A stretch of DNA of 64,000 nt from Virgibacillus_R byunsanensis. GTDB lineage: Bacteria > Bacillota > Bacilli > Bacillales > Amphibacillaceae. How positions within the stretch are numbered: position 1 is the stretch's first letter; every line of letters begins with the position of its first letter. The notes under the pieces are model-generated. The model did no database searches. It saw only the letters and a program-made list of their open reading frames with translations, and had not been told where the DNA came from. The DNA lies in the NCBI RefSeq assembly GCF_042675965.1, contig NZ_JBHTKJ010000021.1, forward strand, positions 107,277-171,276. The letters run 5' to 3'. The translations under genes were made by a program, and so were the position numbers. This document shows positions 1 through 7,337 of this stretch, one piece after another.

Positions 1-137
1 TGTAAGAAGTTTATAGATTATCATTTCCGAAAATAGGGTATAGAAAATAAAACAATTATACCTTTTTAAATTTTAGATTTAAACATAGCATTATTGGACA
101 AATTAAAAGAGATATATGAAGGATGAGAGGTACAACT
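1..137. other. upstream region of the MurE-like gene
   Basis: AT-rich lead-in. I see no gene and no convincing promoter. The only clear signal is the GAGAGG ribosome-binding site at about 124-129, seven bases before the ATG at 138. Confidence 0.4.
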
Positions 138-1616
138 ATGAACACCCACGAGTTATTATCGTGCTTACGTTTTAAAAAAATAAACGGAGCATTACCGAAT
201 CATATAACTAACATACATCAGGACTCTAGAAAAGTTGAAAACGATACTATGTTTATTTGTATACGTGGTTTTACTGTGGATGGCCATGAGTATTATAAAG
301 ATGCCATAGAAAATGGAGCAACAGTTATTCTAGCTGAAGAAGAGCTTAAAATAGATTCTGATCATGTAGCTCTAGTCATCGTTAATAGTACTGCTAAAGC
401 TATGGCACTTCTAGCGAATAAATTTTTCGATTACCCTTCTACAAAATTAACAACCATTGGGGTGACTGGAACAAATGGAAAAACAACCGTAACGAGTTTA
501 ATACACTCCATACTCCGTAATGATAATCAGAAATCAGCATTATCAGGTTCGATAGGATTAGAGTTAGGTAAAGAATTTTATTATAATGAGAACACAACTT
601 GTGATGCTTTAACTAATCAGAAAATGCTTAGAAAAGTACATGATCAGGGCGTGGATCATATGATTATGGAAGTATCGTCCCATGGATTGGCTCAAGGCAG
701 ATTGTGGGGAATTGACTTTGATATTGTAGTATTTACTAATCTTACACATGATCACCTTGATTATCACAACACAATGGAACAGTATAGTAATACAAAATCA
801 TTACTATTCTCACAATTAGGAAATGATCTATCCGCTTTTAAATGTCTTATACTTAACGAGGATGATCCTCAATCTAACCAATATAAAGCTGTCACACCTT
901 TCGAATCAATATCGTATAGTATTGAAAATACATCCGATTTTAAAGCAACAAATATTATCTATAAATCCGATATGACTTCATTTACTCTCCATTCTCCGGA
1001 AGGAACTTATGATGTAGAAATGAAATTATTAGGTAAATTTAATATCTATAATGTGCTCGCAGCAACTGCCTCTTTGTATGCAAAAGGAATAACTGTTGAA
1101 CGATTAGTGGAGCTTATAAAAAAGTTATCTCCTGTAAATGGCAGAATGGAAAAAGTAAACATTAGTGCTCCAGTTACGATGTATATTGATTATGCTCATA
1201 CTCCAGATGCAATTGAGAAATCCATTTCATCTGTCATGCCATTCAAAAAGCAAAAAATAATTTTCTTAGCTGGAACAAGTGGGGACAGGGATCGTTATAA
1301 GCGTCCACTTATGGCAGAAAAAGCTTCTTTGGCCGATTATGTCATCTTAACCGTTAATGACCCTAGATTTGAAAATGCAACAACCATATTAGCTGACATG
1401 GAACAAGGAATGCAGCATCATCATTATAAATCAATTCCTGATCGAAAAAAGGCAATTACACATGCAATTGAAGTAAGTGAGCCAGGAGATATTATCATTT
1501 TAGCTGGAAAGGGACAAGAAGAATATCAAATTATCGAAAACAAAAAATATCCACATAGTGACATTAAAATTGCTACAGAAAAATGTCTCCTTAAATACAG
1601 TCTTAACCACAACTAA
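138..1616 (+). CDS. MurE-like Mur ligase (UDP-MurNAc-tripeptide synthetase family)
   Basis: A 492-residue cytoplasmic ATP-dependent Mur ligase. The MurE family adds the third amino acid to UDP-MurNAc-L-Ala-D-Glu. The P-loop GTNGKTT lies at about residues 111-117, the uridine-binding DSRKV near 29, the GDRDRxKRP motif near 380 and AGKGQEEYQ at about 456. At about 407-410, where meso-diaminopimelate-adding MurE enzymes carry DNPR, this protein reads NDPR, so its amino-acid specificity cannot be assumed. An ATG at 123 is in frame but has its purine stretch too close. The ATG at 138 follows GAGAGG plus seven bases and is preferred. The gene stands alone ahead of a terminator and next to sigK, not in a dcw cluster, so it is probably a second MurE-type ligase, possibly for the spore wall (inference). 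Confidence 0.85.
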   Translation: MNTHELLSCLRFKKINGALPNHITNIHQDSRKVENDTMFICIRGFTVDGHEYYKDAIENGATVILAEEELKIDSDHVALVIVNSTAKAMALLANKFFDYPSTKLTTIGVTGTNGKTTVTSLIHSILRNDNQKSALSGSIGLELGKEFYYNENTTCDALTNQKMLRKVHDQGVDHMIMEVSSHGLAQGRLWGIDFDIVVFTNLTHDHLDYHNTMEQYSNTKSLLFSQLGNDLSAFKCLILNEDDPQSNQYKAVTPFESISYSIENTSDFKATNIIYKSDMTSFTLHSPEGTYDVEMKLLGKFNIYNVLAATASLYAKGITVERLVELIKKLSPVNGRMEKVNISAPVTMYIDYAHTPDAIEKSISSVMPFKKQKIIFLAGTSGDRDRYKRPLMAEKASLADYVILTVNDPRFENATTILADMEQGMQHHHYKSIPDRKKAITHAIEVSEPGDIIILAGKGQEEYQIIENKKYPHSDIKIATEKCLLKYSLNHN

Positions 1617-1631
1617 TATAGTGATAAAACA

Positions 1632-1658
1632 ATGCTTCCTCAAGAGGGAGCATTTTTT
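1632..1658 (+). terminator. terminator after the MurE-like gene
   Basis: Hairpin GCTTCCTC-aa-GAGGGAGC followed by a run of six T, 15 bases after the stop codon. Confidence 0.85.
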
Positions 1659-1788
1659 ATTGCAATTATAAGTTATGGGACAGACACAAATTTATGGGAT
1701 CTCTCATAAAGTAAAGATATAGGCAAAAGCCCAGACCAAATTGTTGTTCACATGTCTAAGTTCAACTTTGTCTAGGAGGTGCATATTT

Positions 1789-2496
1789 TTGTCAGGAATT
1801 TTGAGTGTGCTGGCGTTATTGATAAAAGAAGCGCTATTTTTTGTATCATATGTTAAAAACCACGCATTCCCCCAACCACTACCGCCAGAGGACGAAGCCA
1901 AATACATTCGTGCTATGCAAAATGGAGATGAGACAGCTAGAAATAAACTTATTGAACACAACCTGCGTTTAGTTGCACACATCGTCAAGAAATTTGAAAA
2001 TACAGGGGAAGATACAGAAGACTTAATATCAATTGGTACAATTGGTTTAATAAAAGGAATTGAAAGTTTTTCGCCAGACAAAGGAACAAAGCTTGCCACT
2101 TATGCAGCCAGGTGTGTAGAAAATGAAATCTTGATGCATTTGCGAGCGTTAAAAAAGGTGAAGAAGGATGTATCATTACATGATCCAATTGGCCAAGACA
2201 AAGAAGGTAATGAAATTAGTCTTATTGATATTCTAGAAGCTGAAAATGAAAATATAATTGAGTATATTCAACTTAACATGGAAATTGCTAAATTGAAGGA
2301 TTACTTATCTATATTAGATAGCAGAGAAAGAGAAGTTGTGATTTATCGCTATGGTCTCAACAACAGAAAAGAAATGACTCAAAGAGAAATCGCTAAAAAG
2401 TTAAATATTTCGAGAAGTTATGTATCACGCATTGAAAAAAGAGCTTTAATGAAAGTCTTTCATGAATATTTCCGAAAAGAAAGAAATTTCCATTAG
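1789..2496 (+). CDS. sigK: RNA polymerase sigma-K factor precursor
   Basis: A 235-residue late mother-cell sporulation sigma factor. The start is TTG at 1789, eight bases after AGGAGGT (1774-1780). This gives a 20-residue pro-sequence followed by YVKNHAFPQPL, so the expected SpoIVFB cleavage lies between Ser20 and Tyr21. Region 2 (HNLRLVAHIVKKFENTGED, then DLISIGTIGLIKGIESF) and the region 4 helix-turn-helix (TQREIAKKLNISRSYVSRIEKRA) are complete. The reading frame is unbroken, so no skin-type element divides it. A longer in-frame opening to 1741 lacks a ribosome-binding site. The membrane protease that activates it is encoded at about 54.2 kb. Confidence 0.97.
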   Translation: MSGILSVLALLIKEALFFVSYVKNHAFPQPLPPEDEAKYIRAMQNGDETARNKLIEHNLRLVAHIVKKFENTGEDTEDLISIGTIGLIKGIESFSPDKGTKLATYAARCVENEILMHLRALKKVKKDVSLHDPIGQDKEGNEISLIDILEAENENIIEYIQLNMEIAKLKDYLSILDSREREVVIYRYGLNNRKEMTQREIAKKLNISRSYVSRIEKRALMKVFHEYFRKERNFH

Positions 2497-2500
2497 CTTG

Positions 2501-2632
2501 GATAAGAAAAGCGCAAGCGCCTTGGTCACCCCCGACAAGTTTAAGTAAAAAATCACTGTGGCGTTCTTTGCCACGGGGAGTTTTTGCTTAAGACCTCGAG
2601 GGGGTAGGCGCTGGAGCTGGACAAGGCTTATA
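2501..2632 (+). repeat. dispersed extragenic palindromic element, short type
   Basis: It begins a few bases after the sigK stop. Nested inverted repeats fold it: AGCGCAAGCGCC pairs broadly with GGCGCT, CCCCCGA with TCGAGGGGG, and an inner TGTGGC/GCCACG hairpin lies at about 2556-2575. It ends in GGCGCTGGAGCTGGAC, the same terminal word as the larger element that follows. I have seen this style of sequence in many Bacillaceae intergenic regions, but I cannot name a published family. Confidence 0.6.
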
Positions 2633-2679
2633 CTGTCAGCAATAATATATTTGCCAAATTTTATACTTTCTTAACTCGG

Positions 2680-2933
2680 AACAAAAGCTAGAAGCGCTTT
2701 GAAAGACACGACAAGCATAAGCAGTTCGCGTAGTGTGGATGCCTTTACCAAAGTCGAACTGCTTAATATCCCCGAGTGTCTAAGCGCTGGCCGATGAAAA
2801 CGCCACGTCCTTGAAAAAGAAGTTCACTTTTTCATCGTACGATGTTTCGCTGTTGAAGCATTCCTTATCCTGTACGTCGGAGCTGGACGTGGCTTAACCA
2901 GTTATTAAAATATCGACAGGCTTCTAATTTTAT
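2680..2933 (+). repeat. modular dispersed element, copy 1
   Basis: The left end is AACAAAAGCTAGAAGCGCT, near 2680-2697. The right end contains GTCGGAGCTGGACGTGGC and a shared tail that runs to CTTCTAATTTTA. The interior is a long imperfect palindrome: AGACAC, then AGCAGTTCG pairing with CGAACTGCT, then GTGTCT, between the two AGCGCT words. One 87-bp unit beginning CGTCCTTGAAAAAGAA lies at 2806-2892. Copies 2 and 3 (about 4.9 kb and 49.1 kb) share both ends but have a different interior. Confidence 0.7.
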
Positions 2934-2970
2934 AATTTCTTAGACAGTAAAATAGCGCTATGATCTAACA

Positions 2971-3210
2971 TCATACGCGCTCATTATCTTCTAGCTTCTT
3001 TTTAATACGATGCTTTTTGTAGAAAAAGAACATTGCTACTATAGTAATCGTAAATGATAAATTAAATAGTGCATTACCATCACTTGATGGCTGAATATAC
3101 GTGTTAATAATAGCTCCCATATATAGATAACTGCTCAAGATTAATAGAGTTACGATAAAACGTTGATAGTCTTTTAGTTTCAATTGCAAAAACTCTATAT
3201 TTTCATTCAT
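2971..3210 (-). CDS. YrhC-like small membrane protein
   Basis: A 79-residue protein with a charged N-terminus, two predicted membrane helices (about residues 18-36 and 47-64) and a basic tail (KKHRIKKK). Start ATG at 3210 is preceded by GGGGAAGGGG at 6 to 8 bases. The upstream in-frame ATG at 3234 lacks a good site. Size, topology and position beside mtnN match B. subtilis YrhC, whose function is unknown. The rest of the yrrT-mccAB-yrhC neighbourhood is not present. Confidence 0.6.
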   Translation of the reverse strand: MNENIEFLQLKLKDYQRFIVTLLILSSYLYMGAIINTYIQPSSDGNALFNLSFTITIVAMFFFYKKHRIKKKLEDNERV

Positions 3211-3258
3211 TGTACTTTCCCCTTCCCCATACAATTTGATCAGTATAAAGTGACAGAA

Positions 3259-3302
3259 AAACTTTAGTTATCGCCCTATCTTCAAAGCGTTAACTAAAGT
3301 TT
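3259..3302. terminator. inverted repeat between mtnN and the yrhC-like gene
   Basis: Arms AAACTTTAGTTA and TAACTAAAGTTT enclose about 19 bases. Read on the minus strand the repeat is followed by TTCTGT, so it could end the mtnN transcript, but the T run is poor. Confidence 0.45.
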
Positions 3303-3381
3303 CTCATTTATTATGGTGAATAGATTTCTATTTTTAATAGTATAACATAGAATTATATGGGTAGTCAGAGGTAAATGCTGG

Positions 3382-4071
3382 TTAGATTTCTTTTAAAATT
3401 GACATAATTAACGTTGATGCATTCTTTGCTGCTTTATCTAAAAAAGCATCAAACGAGATAGATGATTCCTTACCTGCTATATCAGATAATGCCCGAATAA
3501 CCACAAACGGTTTATCATATTGATAACAAACTTGTGCCACCGCGGCAGCTTCCATTTCAGCAGCAATCATGGTAGGGAATTTATCACGTACAAATGCTAC
3601 ACGCTCCTGGGCTTCCATAAAGGAATCTCCGGTAGCAATTATTCCTTTAGCATAATTAATATTTAATTCCTTCACAGCCTTTGTGGCTTTGGCTATTAAA
3701 GTTGTGTCTGCAGAGTACATAGCCGGCATATCTGGAACTTGACCATACGCATAATCAAATGATGTAACATCTACGTCATGATGAACTACTTGAGTGGAAA
3801 TAACTACATCACCTACATCTAATTCACTAGCAAATCCACCTGCTGAACCAGTATTTATCACATGCGTTGGCGAAAATCGCTCGTGCATAATTGTTGTTGC
3901 CATTGCAGCATTAACTTTTCCAATGCCAGATTTAAGTAATATTACATCCTTACCTAAAATCTTTCCATGTACAAATAAGCAATTAGCAACTGTGTTCTCT
4001 TGTTTGTCTGTCATCTTTTCTAGTAAAATCGCTATTTCTTCATCCATAGCCCCTATGATTCCTATCGTCAT
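3382..4071 (-). CDS. mtnN: 5'-methylthioadenosine/S-adenosylhomocysteine nucleosidase
   Basis: A 229-residue cytosolic nucleosidase that splits methylthioadenosine and S-adenosylhomocysteine to adenine and the thio-ribose, recycling by-products of SAM chemistry. Family marks include IGIIGAMDEEI at the N-terminus, NTGSAGGF near 75, the substrate-binding AAEMEAAAVAQVC near 170 and the catalytic-Asp segment ALSDIAG near 196. A clear AGGAGG lies eight bases before the ATG. It is the second gene after yrrS, with a 24-base gap, so the two are probably co-transcribed. Confidence 0.96.
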   Translation of the reverse strand: MTIGIIGAMDEEIAILLEKMTDKQENTVANCLFVHGKILGKDVILLKSGIGKVNAAMATTIMHERFSPTHVINTGSAGGFASELDVGDVVISTQVVHHDVDVTSFDYAYGQVPDMPAMYSADTTLIAKATKAVKELNINYAKGIIATGDSFMEAQERVAFVRDKFPTMIAAEMEAAAVAQVCYQYDKPFVVIRALSDIAGKESSISFDAFLDKAAKNASTLIMSILKEI

Positions 4072-4095
4072 GCATGTGCCTCCTGTATAATCTTC

Positions 4096-4755
4096 TTATT
4101 CAAAGCGATATTTTTGGTCATTTTCTTTTAGGATTTCCACTTTTGTAGGTTGCCAACCCTGATTATCTATCCAAGATAGATAAACACGATAGTTTTCAGA
4201 TTCATCTTTGTTGGAGACAGTTGCAATAACCTTTTGATCCCCACCATTTTCCAACCACCATGTCGTCATGTTTCCTTCTTGGAGTCTAGTTGCTACACGA
4301 ATAGCTTGCTCCATTTCATTTCGGTCCTGTGAGCCTTCTTCATAAGTAGTTGTGTGTTCACCTTCTTGGTCTGTCCCCACTGGCTGCCAGTCACCTGTAT
4401 AGGCTTCTAATACATTCTCATCATCAGTTGGTTCCGCTTCTTCCACATCTACATTATTATTAGCGTCATTTTCTTCTTCGTTAGAATCCCCGTCTTCCTC
4501 AGTCGTATTTCCTTCTTCAGATGAAGTGTCCTCATCTACTGTATCCTCATCTGTATTTTCATTCGTTTCATCTTCATTTATTTCAGTATCTGTTGGTTGT
4601 GCATCTGATTCCTCATCATCTCCACCAAATATCCACATACCTAGTAATACGATAATAAGAATACTTCCAAGAATGAGCAAAATAGAAATAGACTTTGTAT
4701 TTTTTCTTCGTTTCTCAAATTTATTTACGCGCGAATAGTTATCAAAATCGCTCAT
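4096..4755 (-). CDS. yrrS: YrrS-family (DUF1510) membrane-anchored protein
   Basis: A 219-residue protein with a basic cytoplasmic head, one membrane helix (about residues 24-43), an acidic low-complexity linker (about 48-115, rich in D, E, N and T) and a globular C-terminal domain with GDWQPVGTDQEGEHT and the WWLENGGDQKVIATV segment. This is the YrrS/DUF1510 architecture. In B. subtilis yrrS lies next to the penicillin-binding gene pbpI, which is missing here. The start follows AGGGAGGG. Confidence 0.85.
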   Translation of the reverse strand: MSDFDNYSRVNKFEKRRKNTKSISILLILGSILIIVLLGMWIFGGDDEESDAQPTDTEINEDETNENTDEDTVDEDTSSEEGNTTEEDGDSNEEENDANNNVDVEEAEPTDDENVLEAYTGDWQPVGTDQEGEHTTTYEEGSQDRNEMEQAIRVATRLQEGNMTTWWLENGGDQKVIATVSNKDESENYRVYLSWIDNQGWQPTKVEILKENDQKYRFE

Positions 4756-4845
4756 TGTATATCCCTCCCTCTGTATACTCTATTATAGTATCATATTTTA
4801 TATGTACATTTGTATATCACCTTTTTTTAATAGGGAGAAAGTAGA

Positions 4846-4877
4846 AAAAAAAAGCGAAAAATAAATTTTCGCTTTTA
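4846..4877 (-). terminator. terminator of the greA transcript
   Basis: On the minus strand AAAAGCGAAAA pairs with TTTTTCGCTTTT and runs into a long T stretch. It lies beyond repeat copy 2, so a greA transcript would include the whole repeat as 3' untranslated RNA. Confidence 0.75.
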
Positions 4878-4897
4878 CTTGTTGTCTAGGAAATATA

Positions 4898-5328
4898 ACA
4901 TTAGGAGCCTGTGGATAATTTATTTACTGCTTAAACCACGTCCAGCTCCGACGTACAGGACGTACTAGTGCCGATGACGCCACAGGATAAGGAAAGCTTC
5001 CCTGAAAAAGTATCGCACGCAGAAAAAGTACTTTTCTTTTTCAAGGACGTGGTGTTTTCATCGGCCAGCGCCCGTGCTGTTAGTGGGCTTCCTGATCCTC
5101 CTTACGATAAGTCAACACCGATTCGCTAACGCTCTTCGTGTTTCCTTTTAGATGAACTTGACTTTTCGCCAATAATGACGAAAGTCAAAGTGAATCTTAT
5201 ACTCTGGAGTGAATCTCATTAAGATATGGAAGATCGACTAAAACCACCGCTTTGCGCGAAAACGTCGACCCACCCGCGATGCCGGGCAAAGCCCATACGT
5301 CGCTTAACGGGCGCTTCGAGCTTTTGTT
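4898..5328 (-). repeat. modular dispersed element, copy 2
   Basis: Read on the minus strand it opens with AACAAAAGCTCGAAGCGC, three bases after the greA stop. It continues through an interior shared with copy 3 (including the TGACTTTCG/CGAAAAGTCAA hairpin) and CTGGCCGATGAAAAC. One full 87-bp unit (5049 down to 4963) is followed directly by CGTCC-TGTACGTCGGAGCTGGACGTGG. Compared with copy 3, the second unit is deleted between two short (C)GTCC repeats. Confidence 0.75.
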
Positions 5329-5330
5329 CT

Positions 5331-5807
5331 TTAACCTACATTTACAATTTTGACTTGAATGTCTCCACCTGGTGTTGCAACTGATACTTCGGCTCCAATT
5401 TCATGACCTAACAGGCTTTTAGCCATTGGTGAATCATTTGAAATTTTTCCTTCAAATGGATCCGCCTCAGCACTACCAACTATTGTATATGTTTCTTCCT
5501 CTCCATCAGGAATTTCTTGAAACGTAACTGATTTACCTAATGAAACTATATCAGGATTATCATTATCATTTTCAATTATTGCAGCATTTCTGATCATTTT
5601 CTCTACCTGAGCTATTCTTGATTCTACAAAGGCTTGTTCATCCTTAGCTGCATCATACTCTGAATTCTCAGATAGGTCTCCAAATCCTCTTGCAACTTTA
5701 ATACGTTCTACTACCTCTTGTCTTCTTTCAGTCTTAAGATAATGTAATTCCTTTTCTAACTTCTCTTTTCCCTCTAGTGTCATATAATAACTTTTCTCTA
5801 CCGCCAT
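5331..5807 (-). CDS. greA: transcription elongation factor GreA
   Basis: 158 residues, the standard length. The protein stimulates RNA cleavage by backtracked RNA polymerase. The N-terminal coiled coil spans about residues 10-75, with the acidic tip segment DLSENSEYDAAKDEQ that places metal-binding residues near the active site. A C-terminal FKBP-like domain ends with GGDIQVKIVNVG. The start follows AAGGAGTG at 10 bases. It is downstream of udk, with a gap of about 110 bases. Confidence 0.97.
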   Translation of the reverse strand: MAVEKSYYMTLEGKEKLEKELHYLKTERRQEVVERIKVARGFGDLSENSEYDAAKDEQAFVESRIAQVEKMIRNAAIIENDNDNPDIVSLGKSVTFQEIPDGEEETYTIVGSAEADPFEGKISNDSPMAKSLLGHEIGAEVSVATPGGDIQVKIVNVG

Positions 5808-5916
5808 TTACTAAAACACTCCTTTTCATCCAATAAACTTACATTATTACTACGCAAACACTTATTTAAGTAAATCGATACTATTCATATTACTATGGCA
5901 GATTTTATTTAAATTT

Positions 5917-6570
5917 TCAATACTTTTCCTTCAATTGTTTTTCGTGATTTTTTGACAAAATTGTTTCAATTTTTGTTGCCATAATATCAATCGCAACATG
6001 ATTTTGTCCACCTTCAGGAATAATTATATCTGCATAACGTTTCGTTGGCTCCACAAATTGTAAGTGCATAGGCCTTACATTATTAACATACTGATCAATT
6101 ACTGAATCCAATGTTCTACCCCGTTCTTTTATATCTCGTAACAATCGACGAATGATTCGTACATCAGCATCTGTATCAACAAAGACTTTAATATCCATTA
6201 AATCAACAAGTCGTGGATCCTCTAAAATTAAAATTCCCTCAAGTATGATGACCTCTTTTGGTTCAACCTCAATAACATCATTTGATCGAGTATGGTGTTT
6301 ATAATCATATACAGGCTTCTCAATAGTTTGTTGGTTCATTAATTGTCGTATATGTTTTATTAACAAATCATTATCAAATGCAAGTGGATGGTCATAGTTT
6401 GTATTTAATCTCTCTTCAAAGGGTAAATGACCTTGATCCTTATAATAATAATCTTGTTCAACAACAAGAATTGTTTTATCAGAAAAACGCTGACAAATGG
6501 ATTTAGTTACGGTTGTTTTACCGCTACCACTTCCGCCAGCCACACCTATAACTACCGGTTTTTTTTGCAT
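5917..6570 (-). CDS. udk: uridine kinase
   Basis: A 217-residue kinase that phosphorylates uridine and cytidine in pyrimidine salvage. The P-loop GGSGSGKTT is at about residues 12-20, EQDYYYKDQ near 38 contains the nucleoside-binding Asp, and YDHPLAFDNDLL and RRLLRDIKERGR (lid) follow. The start is ATG after GGAGGTAC. In B. subtilis the U32 genes yrrN-yrrO separate udk from yrrM. Here only 21 bases do. Confidence 0.96.
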   Translation of the reverse strand: MQKKPVVIGVAGGSGSGKTTVTKSICQRFSDKTILVVEQDYYYKDQGHLPFEERLNTNYDHPLAFDNDLLIKHIRQLMNQQTIEKPVYDYKHHTRSNDVIEVEPKEVIILEGILILEDPRLVDLMDIKVFVDTDADVRIIRRLLRDIKERGRTLDSVIDQYVNNVRPMHLQFVEPTKRYADIIIPEGGQNHVAIDIMATKIETILSKNHEKQLKEKY

Positions 6571-6591
6571 GTGCGGTAGTACCTCCTTCAG

Positions 6592-7230
6592 TTATTTCTT
6601 CTTACTTATAGCTACACCATCACCGACTGGCACAATGGTAGTTATGAAGTTAGGATGTTTCATTAACCAATCGTTGTATTCTCTTATTGAACCGGCAATC
6701 TTTTTAAAACGTTTCTGATCTGTTAAGTTAGGATTCGCAACGTACCCTCTAAATAATACATTATCAGAAATAATAATTCCATTCTCTGCTAAGAAGTGGG
6801 TTGTTAGTTCAAAAAAACGCTTGTATTGTCCTTTGGCAGCATCTATAAAAATTAAATCAAATGAACTATTAGCAGGCATTTCACTAATCTTTTCAAGTGC
6901 ATCTCCAAATATAACATGTATGTTTTCCTGCTTATCCAACATTTTTATATTATGTATTGCCTGTTCATAGCGTTTTTTATCTCTTTCAATAGTTATAATG
7001 GATGTCTTGGGGTAGGCTTGTGACATACGTAATGCTGAGTATCCAATTGCCGTACCGATTTCTAATATTGTCTTCGGTTTATGAATTCTTATTAGCTGCA
7101 TAAGAAAACTAATCCCTAACGGATCCATTATAGGTATCGATTCTTCTTTCGCTTGTTCCTCCAACCCAACTATCCAATTTGCTTGAGGTTCTATTATAGC
7201 TTGTAAATAGTGTTTTAATTCATCATCCAT
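6592..7230 (-). CDS. trmR: tRNA 5-hydroxyuridine methyltransferase (YrrM)
   Basis: A 212-residue SAM-dependent O-methyltransferase. The SAM-binding motif is ILEIGTAIGYSALRM. FIDAAKGQYKRFF (metal/catalytic Asp) and IISDNVLFRG follow, and the C-terminus is PVGDGVAISKKK, all typical of YrrM/TrmR, which converts 5-hydroxyuridine to 5-methoxyuridine at tRNA position 34. ATG at 7230 follows TGAGGTG at the right spacing. A GTG at 7239 is less likely. The hydroxylation genes trhP1-trhP2 that usually accompany it are absent from this locus. Confidence 0.9.
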   Translation of the reverse strand: MDDELKHYLQAIIEPQANWIVGLEEQAKEESIPIMDPLGISFLMQLIRIHKPKTILEIGTAIGYSALRMSQAYPKTSIITIERDKKRYEQAIHNIKMLDKQENIHVIFGDALEKISEMPANSSFDLIFIDAAKGQYKRFFELTTHFLAENGIIISDNVLFRGYVANPNLTDQKRFKKIAGSIREYNDWLMKHPNFITTIVPVGDGVAISKKK

Positions 7231-7299
7231 TTTGCACACCTCAATTAGTATCCCAATTCAGTTACCATTTAATTATATTACCAACTAGCAATACGTGCA

Positions 7300-7337
7300 A
7301 AAAAAACGGGAAATGTGAATATTATTCACACTTCCGT
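7300..7337 (-). terminator. terminator after mltG
   Basis: On the minus strand AAACGGAAGTGTGAAT pairs with ATTCACATTTCCCGTTT, followed by a T tract. It begins at the mltG stop. Confidence 0.85.

Noticed and set aside
1741..1788. sigK start at 1741
   Set aside because: It would add 16 residues before the conserved pro-sequence and has no ribosome-binding site; TTG at 1789 has AGGAGGT.
1704..2188. Minus-strand open frames opposite sigK
   Set aside because: They lie antisense to a strongly conserved gene and have no ribosome-binding sites.
2521..2960. tRNA-like or rRNA-like structure in the repeat region
   Set aside because: No acceptor or anticodon arms can be recognised; the foldback structure is explained by the repeats. 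I saw no tRNA or rRNA gene anywhere in the window.
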